A stretch of DNA of 64,000 bases from Strigamia acuminata. Its lineage: Eukaryota > Arthropoda > Chilopoda > Geophilomorpha > Linotaeniidae. The notes under the pieces are model-generated. The model had not been told where the DNA came from, searched no databases, and was given only the letters and a program-made list of their open reading frames with translations. Positions 9,622-19,436 of this stretch are shown in pieces (position 1 is the first letter of the stretch; each line of letters opens with the position of its first letter). The stretch is taken from contig OX442314.1 of the NCBI GenBank assembly GCA_949358305.1, positions 42,726,581 to 42,790,580 of the forward strand, in the 5' to 3' direction. The translations under genes and the position numbers were made by a program.

Positions 9622-9912
9622 CTAGCAAATGTTGAGATTATACTTGGATGGGGTTATTTGCATCAAGATGTAATTGGAGATAAAATTCGACATTTTTCCT
9701 GGAACTCGATTGTATCTCATTCGTTGAGAGCGGTGCGTTTGTTTCAAGTCCGCTTCATTGTCGATACACTTAATTACAGCCCGATAAGCAAAGCTGTGCC
9801 AATTGCAAAACGTGCTTTTGAAAACACCGGGATTGTCATTATCAGACTCTGCTGCTAATCTGTTATGTGCTTTTCTTGTTCGGTTGCCTGCTGCGACGAG
9901 GTGTTTTTTCAT
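9622..9912 (-). other. Unassigned open frame
   Basis: 96 codons with basic and acidic runs (KKHLVAAGNRTRKAHNRLAAES). No family is recognised; the frame stays open upstream to about 9960 (FFTDAEFKKSMKK), so it may be a piece of a longer lost protein. Confidence 0.25.
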
Positions 9913-10076
9913 GGATTTTTTAAACTCCGCGTCGGTAAAGAATTTACCTACTGCAGTTTTCTTTACTGCAACTAAAAAAAAACAAAAAAATTGAAAAAAA
10001 AAATAATTTGTAAAATTTAACGCTTAAATTTTAAAAAGTTACCTTTAAAAAAAAATTGCAAAATACAATTTTGACG

Positions 10077-10331
10077 TCATGAAAAATGACGATTTTTATA
10101 ATACTTGCACCATGTACTATTTTGGTTGGCGATTTTGATCACAGCCAATCCTGCTTGAAGTTCACTTCTAAATATTCTAAATCTGTTGCTCATGATTCCA
10201 AATGCATTTTCCACTTCTCTTCTTGTTTGGCACAAACGATAATTGAAGATTTTCTGGGCGTGCATCAAATCTCTCCTTTTGTGGACCATAATCCCAACCA
10301 ATGAGAGGGCAGGATTGAATTTTTCGACCAC
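10077..10331 (-). pseudogene. Harbinger transposase C-terminal fragment
   Basis: KIFNYRLCQTRREVENAFGIMSNRFRIF is the conserved RxxVENxFGxLxxRFR block of the Harbinger DDE domain with the final catalytic glutamate. After about 30 further residues the frame runs into the MITE-like segment shared with 7061-7220. The same fragment occurs at 12,429-12,680. Confidence 0.75.
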
Positions 10332-11575
10332 GCGTCACTGTTTCGTTCTTTGTCTTGGGTTTTTAGGCCTCGCGCCGCTTTCCCCACTCTCTGCTCACTC
10401 TGGATTCCGGTTCTGGTCACTTCACTTCTGTTTTCAGTTCGCAATTTTGTTGAACATCCCACTTCTGATGTAAACTTAAATGCTTTCTCGCTCGAAACTT
10501 GATGAAACTTTAAAAGAACTTTTGCTAGAATAGCCACACATCCAGTCTGCTTGCTAGTTTCAACAGGAATGCCTTTATTTTACAATATAAAAAATGTACA
10601 AAGGTTTTAATCTCTTAATCTTTCTAAATCGTTGCTCGCATTCCTCGTGTTGGCGCGCCCGTCCTTTTGGCGATCCTGTCGCCCTCTGGTGTTGCTTCTC
10701 TGCATCGCGCCTTTACATTCTACAGTTAAAAAGGTAAAAACAATTTTTTTTAATAATTTATAATTCTTATGTTGATCTTTACATAATTTCGACCAAATTT
10801 CAATTACTACTTTGTCTTTAAATATACTTGATTGGACCAAATCCTTCCGATGTTGGCGGAATAAATCCTTATAATATTTAGAAGCAATAACATGAAAGCA
10901 TGAATCAGAAAAATATATTAGTGTCCAACGATTCATTGCAAGTGTAAACTGTTCTTTCATACTGTTCATAAAATGAAATATAGTTAGGACTTTTTCTTTT
11001 CTTCAGCCATTTTAAAGCTTTCTGAATTACAGACCCAGCTAAGTGATGTAATCTTTGCTGCTTGGTTATTAGTATTGGGTGATTGCTGTCAACCAAAATG
11101 TTGAAAACCAGGTGGGTATCCATTGTTACCATTGGCAGATGTTTGGTTCGTCTGGGCGAACACTTCAAATTCTTCCTTTCGCTGCACGGGTTTGTTGGAA
11201 AATTCTTTGAGATTTCTAAATTGCCCTCCCTCACTTGTTTCCGCTCGTCTGTGTCGGCCAGAATATATTGAGGAAGCACTTGCAGTTGTTCGTCCTTAGG
11301 TTTCTGGAATCCCCGATGCTTCGTCAATGTGATGGGACGCGGGGGGAACTCTGGTTGCGGCTGGGAGATCGCGTACGTGGGCCATGTGGGGTCGACTGGT
11401 TGATCAAATTAGGATCTCCGACCGGCGTTGGCGAAGCGGCCCTAGATTGGTTTGCAGGAGTACTATTTTGCGCGATTAACTGCTGGGCTAGCGCTTCTTG
11501 CGCCTTCTTATCGCTCAGAAGTTGTGCTGAGCGCGCGACATAGCTGGTTCGAGTGATTTTACATGCAATAAGCAC
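10332..11575 (-). other. Degenerate coding remnants, unassigned
   Basis: Several minus-strand frames follow each other in different phases: 10,265-10,537, 10,607-10,969, 10,905-11,327 and 11,324-11,575. One has a Ser/Pro-rich stretch (SRAASPTPVGDPNLINQSTP) like a retroelement Gag linker. AATAAA on the minus strand lies at 10,570-10,575. No domain is recognised and the phase changes suggest a dead gene. Confidence 0.3.
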
Positions 11576-12428
11576 AGATGAATTCCTTTAAACATCAATA
11601 ACACTGTATTTGAATCATTTTTTTAATGGTGGAGTAAAATGTGTTATTTCAGGAATTTTAGGCTCTAATCTAGAATCTATTTCACTGGGGGACCTCATAT
11701 AAAGTAAAATTTGTTGATACAGCTACAAATTTGCTGCTTTGTAGATTTGGTTGATGGTGAATCCAATAGGCGCAGCCATGTGAAAGCCAAACGAACGCAG
11801 TAAAACAGCAAAAATTCACGAGAGGCACACGGGCCTATATTCGGGACCACGCGGTCAAGGATCGGGCGGTGGTCAGGAACAACATCAGGCACGCAAAAAC
11901 ACTCAAAAAAAAGTTTGTAGACATTACTGTATCGGTACGTGGGTACATAATGATCAAATCCTCGTCGCCATTTGAGGTGTTTTCAATCAATGTTGGAAAT
12001 AAGTGGAGAGCCAGAATAAACGTGACCGTTGGTGTGGTTGAAATTAACATGATTGTTTTAATCTTGGTCAAAAATACAGGTGGCGCTGTGGGAACAGCGT
12101 CATAAAATAACAAGAATGTGGATCATGCAGTGAAGCTAGACACAGCATTAACATCCGATTTTTTTGCTGAATATTTGTAAACTGTCTTACTTTCAACGAA
12201 AGATTCCTTTATTTTACGTAAATTTCCACGCACATGCTGTTCAATATATATTGTTAGTTGTTCATTTTCTGGGACATAAATTCTGAAGAAGAAGAAAAAT
12301 ATGATAACAATATACAAAGAATACTCTTGGATTACCCATTTTTTGAGCCTAGTTGTCATTACCTGCCACTTTCACGAAAGGCTAATTTTACTAAATACTG
12401 TAAAAAAAATGGCAAAGATTTTTTTTAT
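11576..12428. other. No recognisable gene
   Basis: Small overlapping frames occur on both strands (for example 11,835-12,113 and 12,123-12,359) without family resemblance or good start context. I see no repeats beyond simple AT runs. Confidence 0.5.
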
Positions 12429-12899
12429 TTAAACATGGACGCGCAGCTCACCTGATGCGATTTTTACGTCATGAAAAATGACTATTTTTATAGTACTTGC
12501 ACCATGTACTATATTTTGGTTGGCGATTTTGATCGCAGCCAATCCTGCTTGAAGTTCACTTCTAAATATTCTAAATCTGTTGCTCGTGATTCCAAATGCA
12601 TTTTCCACTACTCTTCGGCACAAACGATAATTGAAGATTTTCTTGGTGTGCGTCGAATCATTCCCTTTGTGTGGCCACATTAAATCAGGTTGCAGAGGAA
12701 AAGCTTGATCTCCAATAAAAAAAATGGAATGTTATGTCTTCCCATTTTAGCAGGCTTTGGCAATTTTAATTTATCACTTTGGAGTAATTTGCCAAATTTG
12801 GATTTGTGCAAAATTCCCGAATCACCATCACTCCCAGAATTGCCAACATCAACATAAATGAAATTATAATTAGCTGCAGCTACAGCAAGCAGAACTTTA
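12429..12899 (-). pseudogene. Harbinger transposase, downstream part of a copy split by the BEL insertion
   Basis: Minus-strand pieces read NYNFIYVDVGNSGSDGDSG, LPKPAKMGRHNIPFFLLE and KKIFNYRLCRRVVENAFGI, covering the middle and end of the Harbinger DDE domain. The frame shifts near 12,680. The upstream part continues at 19,248-19,436 beyond the BEL element, so the two were contiguous before insertion. Confidence 0.75.
12895..12899. repeat. Target-site duplication CTTTA, left
   Basis: CTTTA directly precedes the left LTR and reappears at 19,248-19,252 after the right LTR. Confidence 0.9.
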
Positions 12900-13382
12900 T
12901 GTGAAAATCCCAGTTTTGTAAATGTTGAAAGTTCTCTTTTTGATGTAAATTCAGTTGGTTCAGGTTTTCGGAAATTTCTAAGTTCTTTTTCAGTGTGTGA
13001 ATACAAAATAAATTCTAACTGCTCAGCAAGAGCAGCTCTGCTTGGGTAAAGTGAAAATGTTGTACTGTTTATTCTCGTTGGAAAACGATGTTAAATACAC
13101 AAAATTAGTTCTTGGAAACAAGAACAAAAATACACATAGTAATTAGTTCTCAGAAAATGAGAACAAAAGTTTAAAAAGGTCACAGACCCAAAACCATACA
13201 AAAACGTCACCACATCTGGTGTAACTTAAAAGACAACAAAGACTCGGGTTTTTCCTTCAAAATTTCGCAGAAGGCAATTAAAAACAGATTATAACAAAAA
13301 TCCAAATATTCCCAACACCAATTTAACAGAAATTCAATAATAAATCAAAATCAATTATTTTAATAAAACACTAGTTTTCACA
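12900..13382 (-). repeat. 3' LTR of the BEL element
   Basis: 483 bp, TGTGAAAAC...GATTTTCACA on the minus strand, with mirrored TGTGAAAA/TTTTCACA ends. It matches the right copy base for base by eye. Confidence 0.95.
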
Positions 13383-16300
13383 CTGGGGGGGGGTCGGATT
13401 TATCTCCGTCAGTTTCATCGTGTGACTCTAATAAACACACTCTTTGAATCGGTCGTCGCAGTTTTTTGCCATTAGAGAGTCTAATCTCACATGACCTTAT
13501 TCTATTGTCCCTCCCCGGAAACACCTGAGTTACTTGCCCCATCATCCAGACTGCTCGTGGTTGATTCTCGTCTTGAATGAGAATGACATCATCAACCTTC
13601 AACTCAGTCTGAACTTGAGCCGACTTAAAATTTCTAAGTTCATTTAAATATTCTTTGTGCCAACGTGACCAAAGGTGTTTAAGCAATTTTTCACACAACT
13701 TCCACCGCTTCAGGAGTCCAACTTCAAATTTATCCAAAAATTTCTCTTCAAGCAGGTGTGCATCGGGAAGGGTTATGTGTCGTCGGCCGACCAAAAAATG
13801 GGAAGGGGTGAGGGGCTCCCTCTCGTTAGCATCGCTGTATACATAAGAAATGGGCCTCGAATTTATCATGGCTTCAGCTTCACATAAAAACGTCGTTAAT
13901 TCCTCAAAATTAAGAACTCTACGACCCAAAATTTTCTTTAAACATATCTTAACGGTCCCAACCATTCGTTCCCAATAACCTCCCCACCACGCTGCTCGTT
14001 CAACAATAAATTTCCAAACAATTCTATTTTTTGAAAGAAAGTCACCTATTTTTTCTTTTCTCACGGAATTTATCAACATCTTAAGTTCTATGTCTGCCCT
14101 TTTGAACGTCTTGGCGTTGTCGGAATAGATGACGGCAGGAACACATCTCCTCGCGAAAAATCGTCTCATCGCCATCATAAAATCCTCCACGTTCATTGTC
14201 GACACCAACTCCAGATGTAATGCCCTCGTCACTGCACAAGTTATAACCAAAATATAACATTTGGATCCTGTTCGTTGGAAAAGTGGGCCCGCAAAATCGA
14301 TTCCCACGACTTGGAATGGGTCAGCTTTTTTTGTTCGGTCCATTGGTAGTGGTGCCTCGATTTGTTTCATCAATCGCCCCTGCACTTTTCTACAAATGAA
14401 ACAAAATTTGATTAATTTTTTCACGTGCGAACGCGCACGTGGGATCCAGAATCGCTGTCGTATTTCAGCCAGGGTGTCGCCGAGTCCGCCATGGAACACC
14501 TTCTCGTGAGCGTCTCTCACGATGAGTTTGGTGGCCCAATGTCCGTTTGGCATCACCCATGGTCCCAGGGCGCCTCCGTAAATTTCACCCCAGTCGACTC
14601 TGGGTCTAATATGCATTAACGAATCACCGTCCAATGCACAATCGACTTGGTTTAACACCGACTCTTTTTCGATGTTTTTTCCTGCTTTTAACGCCCCTAC
14701 TTCTTCATGAAATGACGTGGCCTGTATAGTCTTTATCCAATATTTCTCCGCAGTGGTCAGTTCGTCAATTGTCAATGATGACCCATCTTTTTCTCCTTTT
14801 TTTAAATTTGATATAAATCTTCCCACCCATCCGGTCACGCGCAGCAACTTCGACCACGAACTGTACGGTTTCGGGTCGAAAATCATTTCGATTGTTTGTG
14901 CAGTGTTGACGGTCAAAATGCTCGTGTGTTCCTCAGCTTCGATGTCTTCGAATTCGGGGTCGATATCGTTTTGTGGCCAGTGTTCCTCGTTCTCGGACAG
15001 CCACTTCGGTCCCCGCCACCATGTTTGATCGTCCAGCAGCTGTTGGGCGTCGATTCCTCGGGTCAGCAGGTCAGCAGGATTTTCCTTGCCGGGGATGTGT
15101 CGCCATTCCATTTGTGGCGCGTTGCTCTGGATTTCCTCGACTCGTCTGGATACGAATGGAATTGTCCTGCTGCTTCCTCGTTTGAGCCATGACAATACTA
15201 TTGTCGAATCTGTCCAGCATATGGTTCGCGAAGCCGGCAACTCGGTCAACTTCCTTACCAATCTGGACGACAAGAGCGCTCCCATCAACTCAAGTCGGGG
15301 CAAGGTGATGGTCTTCACTGGCGCGATCCTAGACTTTGAGAGGACGAAACAAGTTTCAAAATTATCAACTTTGCCCACTCTAGTGTAAATCACTACACCG
15401 TAGGCGAGTGGGCTGGCGTCACAAAATATATGTATTTCTACATTTGAACAGTCACTGTCGAAGCCTGTCCAACGTGGCACTTTAATTTGTTCTAAAATCG
15501 GGATCTGACATTTCCATTCTTCCCATTTCTTGGCTTCTTCATTTGGCAGTTTTTTATCCCAATCTATTTTCAGGCGCCACAGACTTTGAAAAATTAGCTT
15601 CCCCGTAACACTGAATGGACTGGCGAACCCCAACGGATCGAATATGCTGGCCACCACTTGTATCACATTTCTTTTTGTGATTTGCTCCACTTTCATTTTT
15701 TCTAAAAGTTCGCCCATTTCTAGTGTCAACATGTCTAACGTCAAGTCCCAAACCAATCCTAAAACTTTTGTTGATTGTTTTTCACTGCTCGTCGACGAGG
15801 TCATCTTTTCTCGCACCTGTGTCGAATTGGTCATCCACTTGGTTAGTTCCATGTTGGCCTTCTTTAAAATTTCGGCGACCTCGTAACATGTTTTCGTCAG
15901 CGCCGCCTCATCGTGATTACTATTAATAAAGTCATCGACGGAAAATCGCAACAATACTTGCAAAACTGTTTCCGGATACTGCTCGACGAATTTCATGAGA
16001 TGTTCGCGTATCGTCGCATTCAACAGGAAGGGGCTTGGTGTGGCCCCAAATAATACACGAGTTTGCCTCAAAATTCGTAACTTCAATGGTCCTTTGCCGT
16101 CCCACTCGTCACACAACCAAAAAAATCGCAAGCAGTCTCTGTCGTCCAAGTGGATCCCGATTTGATGAAACGCCTTAACGATGTCGCCGACAGCTGCATA
16201 AATGTAAGCTCTAAAATGTATTAGCATGTCAATTATTTCGGGTAGCAGGTTGGGGCCGGTGAATAAACAGTCGTTTAATGATTTGCTTCTTGCTCCTCGT

Positions 16301-18702
16301 GATGATGCGTCGCACACGACACGCAGCTTCGTTGTTTCCCGCTGCTCACGTATCACGGGGCTGTGTGGAAGATAATAGCAACGATTTTGGACCGTTTCGC
16401 TCGGCACGTCCTCCACGATTCCCTCGGCGATTTGATTATTAATCACTTCCCGATATTTTTCATATAACTCCGGATCCCTTTTGAACTTACGAACCAAATT
16501 CCAGAAGCAACGAAGGGCGATAGTATAATTGTCGTCAAGTTCGTCCTTTGAGACTAGCCATGGCAATCGAACCTCGTAGCGGACACCGTTCCATTCTTCT
16601 AGCGCTTGTAAATCCTCGTCCTGCTTTCCTGTGTTGGTTTCGTGCAGTATGCCGATGGCGTCCAGCTCCCAGAACTTCTGTAATTGTAAGTCTATTTTTT
16701 CTTCAATTTTTGATAAATTTACCGGAATGATCATGCATTTTTCTTTTTCTTCAATTTCGTTATTAGAGCCATGAATGGTCCATCCAAACATGGTCTCTAA
16801 TCCTACCAGCCCTGGCCCCAGTCTCTCCACTCGACCGCTCATAATTTTCCAGAAATAGTCTGTACCCACCAAAATAGATACATCACCGTGTCGGACTTGA
16901 TTTTGTTCGACATTCAGTTTGATTCCGTGCTTTTTCAGCATTGTTTGCACGTTGCCGTCTGTCTGTTTGACCACTGAGCTGGTGATCCAGGGCACCACAA
17001 TGGCCTGCACCTCAATTCGATTGTCATCGTCGTCTCGTGCGCGCAGGGTTACTCGCACGTGTTTGCGTTGTACAGGTGTGGGCTCCCGCTGACCAAAGGG
17101 CACGATGTTCATTGTCGTTTCTCCAATTTCACGCGCGTTCAATTCCCTCGACAGTCGCTCGGTTATGAATGTCCTATGACTTCCCCCGTCAAAAAAACAT
17201 TGCACAGTTTTTCTCCTCTCGTCCGATTCAACGTCGACCATTAGAACCTGAAAGTACAAATCTTTTTGATTATTTCCCAGCACGGCTGTCGTTTTAACTT
17301 CTTCCACGTCGTCGTCCTCGCACAGTTGGGTGTTGTGACGTCGATTGCACTTTCCGCATTTTATTTTTGCCGTGCATTTGGGCACACGATGCCCCTTGTC
17401 GAGGCACAAAAAACAACGACCTGCGCTCATTAAGTTCCTCCTTTTCTTGTGGGGCAGCAACGGGCAAGCTTCGCTGGTGTGCTCGTCGACCTCACAAAAA
17501 ACACATGCATCTGCGCGGATGGTGAGTGCGTTGACCGATGGCAAGGTCGTCTTCTTTTTCACCCATTCTGTGCTTTTATTGAAGGGGGGTCGGCTTGTTT
17601 TCTTCTCCTCTTGGCTAGGCTCTTTGCTGTAACTGTTGGCGGTCGCCGTTCGTTCTCTCAAGCCAATCTGCTTATTTAAGTACACGAGAAAGGCCTTGAT
17701 GTCCGTCTCGTCGTCATTCTCCCCCTGCGCGAACCCCATCGATATGAAATCCGGCACGGCGGCCATTAACTTTGGACATAGCAAGGCGCCAAACGTAGCC
17801 ACATCCACCTCCAAATTTTCCAGGCTTCTTACGTGCAATTCGCACTCATCATATAATTTTCGCAGTGCTATTAAGTCGCCAATTTTCTTCACTGCTTGCA
17901 CTTTTTCTATCGCGCGCAAATGCGCATTCACAACCACATTTTTTTTGCCAAAACGGTTGGTTAATAATTGTCTAGCCGTCTCGTAGTTCTCATCAGTCGG
18001 GTTGAGTCCCGCGACCACGCTGGCTGCTGGGCCCTCCAGAAATGTTTTTAAATATACGAGTTTGGCCTTAGGAGTGAGTTTCTTGCTCCCACCAATTCCA
18101 ATTTCAAAGTTACTCCAAAAATCGTACCATTGTGTCGGGTCCCCTCCATATTTTTGCATATTAATTGTAGGAAGTTTTATAGAACCTGCATCCAGCTCCT
18201 CGTTGACCGGTGGTGGCACGGCTGGCGGCGGCACATGGACTTGAACCTGGGCAGCGATCTGGGCCGTGATGGCCTGTTGATTGAGCAGCATCTGGGCGGC
18301 GATTGCATCTTCCAGTTTTTTTTGGTTGGCGGCCGCTGTCGCCTCGTTCGCCTGCCCCATCTCGGCTCGTCGTATCTCGTCCGCGTGCTGCACCAGGTCC
18401 TCCATTTGGTCTATCAGGCGTTCCTGGTAGATGTCCGACGTTTCCTGGTCGGCCGTGGCTTCATTGTCGTCGGCGATCAAGTTTCCAATCCGTTCGTCCA
18501 GCCCCGCCAAAATGTCCTTTTTGGCTTGTAGTTGGGCTTTGTGTCGCGCCAACTTCTTTAGATCGACCGGCACCTCTGCCAGCAAGCCGGCTGTTACGTT
18601 GGTCAGCCGGGTGCACGCCGTTCTCGCGGTCGTGCGATTCCTTTTTAGCTTGTCGATTTCCGAAAGTTCGGCCATTATTACGTTCAAAACAAATTTCAAC
18701 AC
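13378..18702 (-). CDS. BEL/Pao Gag-Pol polyprotein
   Basis: 1774 codons from an ATG at 18,700-18,702; a second ATG at residue 10 (MAELSEIDKLK) begins the Gag proper and is equally likely. Order: coiled Gag with DUF1759 (about 175-345); two zinc knuckles (CFLCLDKGHRVPKC, CGKCNRRHNTQLC; about 430-465); aspartic protease (CFFDGGSHRTFI; DGGS replaces DTGS); RT (GDIVKAFHQI, SVDDFI with VDD); RNase H (FCDASPLAYG, CWTDSTIVLSWL); zinc-binding integrase N-domain (FHGG...FCFICRK); DDE core with D in GIDFAG, D in YSDNAKTF and E in AAWWGGYWERM; and a C-terminal DUF5641-like domain. All catalytic positions I can check are present and no stop interrupts the frame, so the element may still be autonomous. 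Confidence 0.95.
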   Translation of the reverse strand: MLKFVLNVIMAELSEIDKLKRNRTTARTACTRLTNVTAGLLAEVPVDLKKLARHKAQLQAKKDILAGLDERIGNLIADDNEATADQETSDIYQERLIDQMEDLVQHADEIRRAEMGQANEATAAANQKKLEDAIAAQMLLNQQAITAQIAAQVQVHVPPPAVPPPVNEELDAGSIKLPTINMQKYGGDPTQWYDFWSNFEIGIGGSKKLTPKAKLVYLKTFLEGPAASVVAGLNPTDENYETARQLLTNRFGKKNVVVNAHLRAIEKVQAVKKIGDLIALRKLYDECELHVRSLENLEVDVATFGALLCPKLMAAVPDFISMGFAQGENDDETDIKAFLVYLNKQIGLRERTATANSYSKEPSQEEKKTSRPPFNKSTEWVKKKTTLPSVNALTIRADACVFCEVDEHTSEACPLLPHKKRRNLMSAGRCFLCLDKGHRVPKCTAKIKCGKCNRRHNTQLCEDDDVEEVKTTAVLGNNQKDLYFQVLMVDVESDERRKTVQCFFDGGSHRTFITERLSRELNAREIGETTMNIVPFGQREPTPVQRKHVRVTLRARDDDDNRIEVQAIVVPWITSSVVKQTDGNVQTMLKKHGIKLNVEQNQVRHGDVSILVGTDYFWKIMSGRVERLGPGLVGLETMFGWTIHGSNNEIEEKEKCMIIPVNLSKIEEKIDLQLQKFWELDAIGILHETNTGKQDEDLQALEEWNGVRYEVRLPWLVSKDELDDNYTIALRCFWNLVRKFKRDPELYEKYREVINNQIAEGIVEDVPSETVQNRCYYLPHSPVIREQRETTKLRVVCDASSRGARSKSLNDCLFTGPNLLPEIIDMLIHFRAYIYAAVGDIVKAFHQIGIHLDDRDCLRFFWLCDEWDGKGPLKLRILRQTRVLFGATPSPFLLNATIREHLMKFVEQYPETVLQVLLRFSVDDFINSNHDEAALTKTCYEVAEILKKANMELTKWMTNSTQVREKMTSSTSSEKQSTKVLGLVWDLTLDMLTLEMGELLEKMKVEQITKRNVIQVVASIFDPLGFASPFSVTGKLIFQSLWRLKIDWDKKLPNEEAKKWEEWKCQIPILEQIKVPRWTGFDSDCSNVEIHIFCDASPLAYGVVIYTRVGKVDNFETCFVLSKSRIAPVKTITLPRLELMGALLSSRLVRKLTELPASRTICWTDSTIVLSWLKRGSSRTIPFVSRRVEEIQSNAPQMEWRHIPGKENPADLLTRGIDAQQLLDDQTWWRGPKWLSENEEHWPQNDIDPEFEDIEAEEHTSILTVNTAQTIEMIFDPKPYSSWSKLLRVTGWVGRFISNLKKGEKDGSSLTIDELTTAEKYWIKTIQATSFHEEVGALKAGKNIEKESVLNQVDCALDGDSLMHIRPRVDWGEIYGGALGPWVMPNGHWATKLIVRDAHEKVFHGGLGDTLAEIRQRFWIPRARSHVKKLIKFCFICRKVQGRLMKQIEAPLPMDRTKKADPFQVVGIDFAGPLFQRTGSKCYILVITCAVTRALHLELVSTMNVEDFMMAMRRFFARRCVPAVIYSDNAKTFKRADIELKMLINSVRKEKIGDFLSKNRIVWKFIVERAAWWGGYWERMVGTVKICLKKILGRRVLNFEELTTFLCEAEAMINSRPISYVYSDANEREPLTPSHFLVGRRHITLPDAHLLEEKFLDKFEVGLLKRWKLCEKLLKHLWSRWHKEYLNELRNFKSAQVQTELKVDDVILIQDENQPRAVWMMGQVTQVFPGRDNRIRSCEIRLSNGKKLRRPIQRVCLLESHDETDGDKSDPPPV

Positions 18703-18746
18703 TCACGTTCTTGACACAAATTTTTCAGGTCCGGGTTAAATTAAAT

Positions 18747-18764
18747 TCCCGGGTTTCGGCACCA
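18747..18764 (-). promoter_or_regulatory. Primer binding site, tRNA-Phe
   Basis: TGGTGCCGAAACCCGGGA on the minus strand directly follows the 5' LTR. It is the exact complement of the 3' 18 nt (with CCA) of animal tRNA-Phe(GAA) as I know it. Confidence 0.85.
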
Positions 18765-19247
18765 TGTGAAAATCCCAGTTTTGTAAATGTTGAAAGTTCT
18801 CTTTTTGATGTAAATTCAGTTGGTTCAGGTTTTCGGAAATTTCTAAGTTCTTTTTCAGTGTGTGAATACAAAATAAATTCTAACTGCTCAGCAAGAGCAG
18901 CTCTGCTTGGGTAAAGTGAAAATGTTGTACTGTTTATTCTCGTTGGAAAACGATGTTAAATACACAAAATTAGTTCTTGGAAACAAGAACAAAAATACAC
19001 ATAGTAATTAGTTCTCAGAAAATGAGAACAAAAGTTTAAAAAGGTCACAGACCCAAAACCATACAAAAACGTCACCACATCTGGTGTAACTTAAAAGACA
19101 ACAAAGACTCGGGTTTTTCCTTCAAAATTTCGCAGAAGGCAATTAAAAACAGATTATAACAAAAATCCAAATATTCCCAACACCAATTTAACAGAAATTC
19201 AATAATAAATCAAAATCAATTATTTTAATAAAACACTAGTTTTCACA
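18765..19247 (-). repeat. 5' LTR of the BEL element
   Basis: 483 bp, matching the 3' LTR. It carries the element promoter and ends next to the primer site. Confidence 0.95.
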
Positions 19248-19436
19248 CTTTACTGAAGTAGTGTTTGTAGTTGAAATTTGAATAGCCACTGTTCAACATT
19301 GATACGAACTGTTGCAATTTTACGAGTATCAGTAACCTCTTTTTCAGATAATTGAGGTTTCCCTTTAGTGATAGCTGCCACAACTTCATCTCCAGGACGA
19401 ATATAATTCAGGAATGTTGTGTCCGAAATGGTTAAA
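19248..19436 (-). pseudogene. ISL2EU-Harbinger composite fragment, upstream part
   Basis: Starts with the second CTTTA duplication. The minus strand reads ISDTTFLNYIRPGDEVV, KGKPQLSEKEVTDTRKIATV, RINVE (ISL2EU signature) and then SNFNYKHFSKVL (Harbinger DDE start), which continues at 12,899. The same order of the two transposase types occurs at 6540-7310, with a different amount of sequence at the joint. Confidence 0.7.

Larger units (their letters stand above)
12900..19247 (-). mobile_element. Intact BEL/Pao LTR retrotransposon
   Basis: 6348 bp bounded by two 483-bp LTRs (12,900-13,382 and 18,765-19,247) that I read as identical, with a 5-bp CTTTA duplication. A tRNA-Phe primer site abuts the 5' LTR and one uninterrupted Gag-Pol frame fills the interior. 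It sits inside a Harbinger relic. Identical LTRs mean a recent insertion. The Gag-Pol stop codon TGA is made by the first bases of the 3' LTR. The usual purine tract before that LTR is not evident: the coding strand there is C-rich. Confidence 0.95.

Noticed and set aside
18747-18764. tRNA gene fragment
   Set aside because: Only the 3' 18 nt of tRNA-Phe are matched, and the position next to an LTR explains it as a primer site.
18303-18914. Plus-strand ORF of 203 codons
   Set aside because: Antisense to the BEL Gag and its LTR; no independent support.
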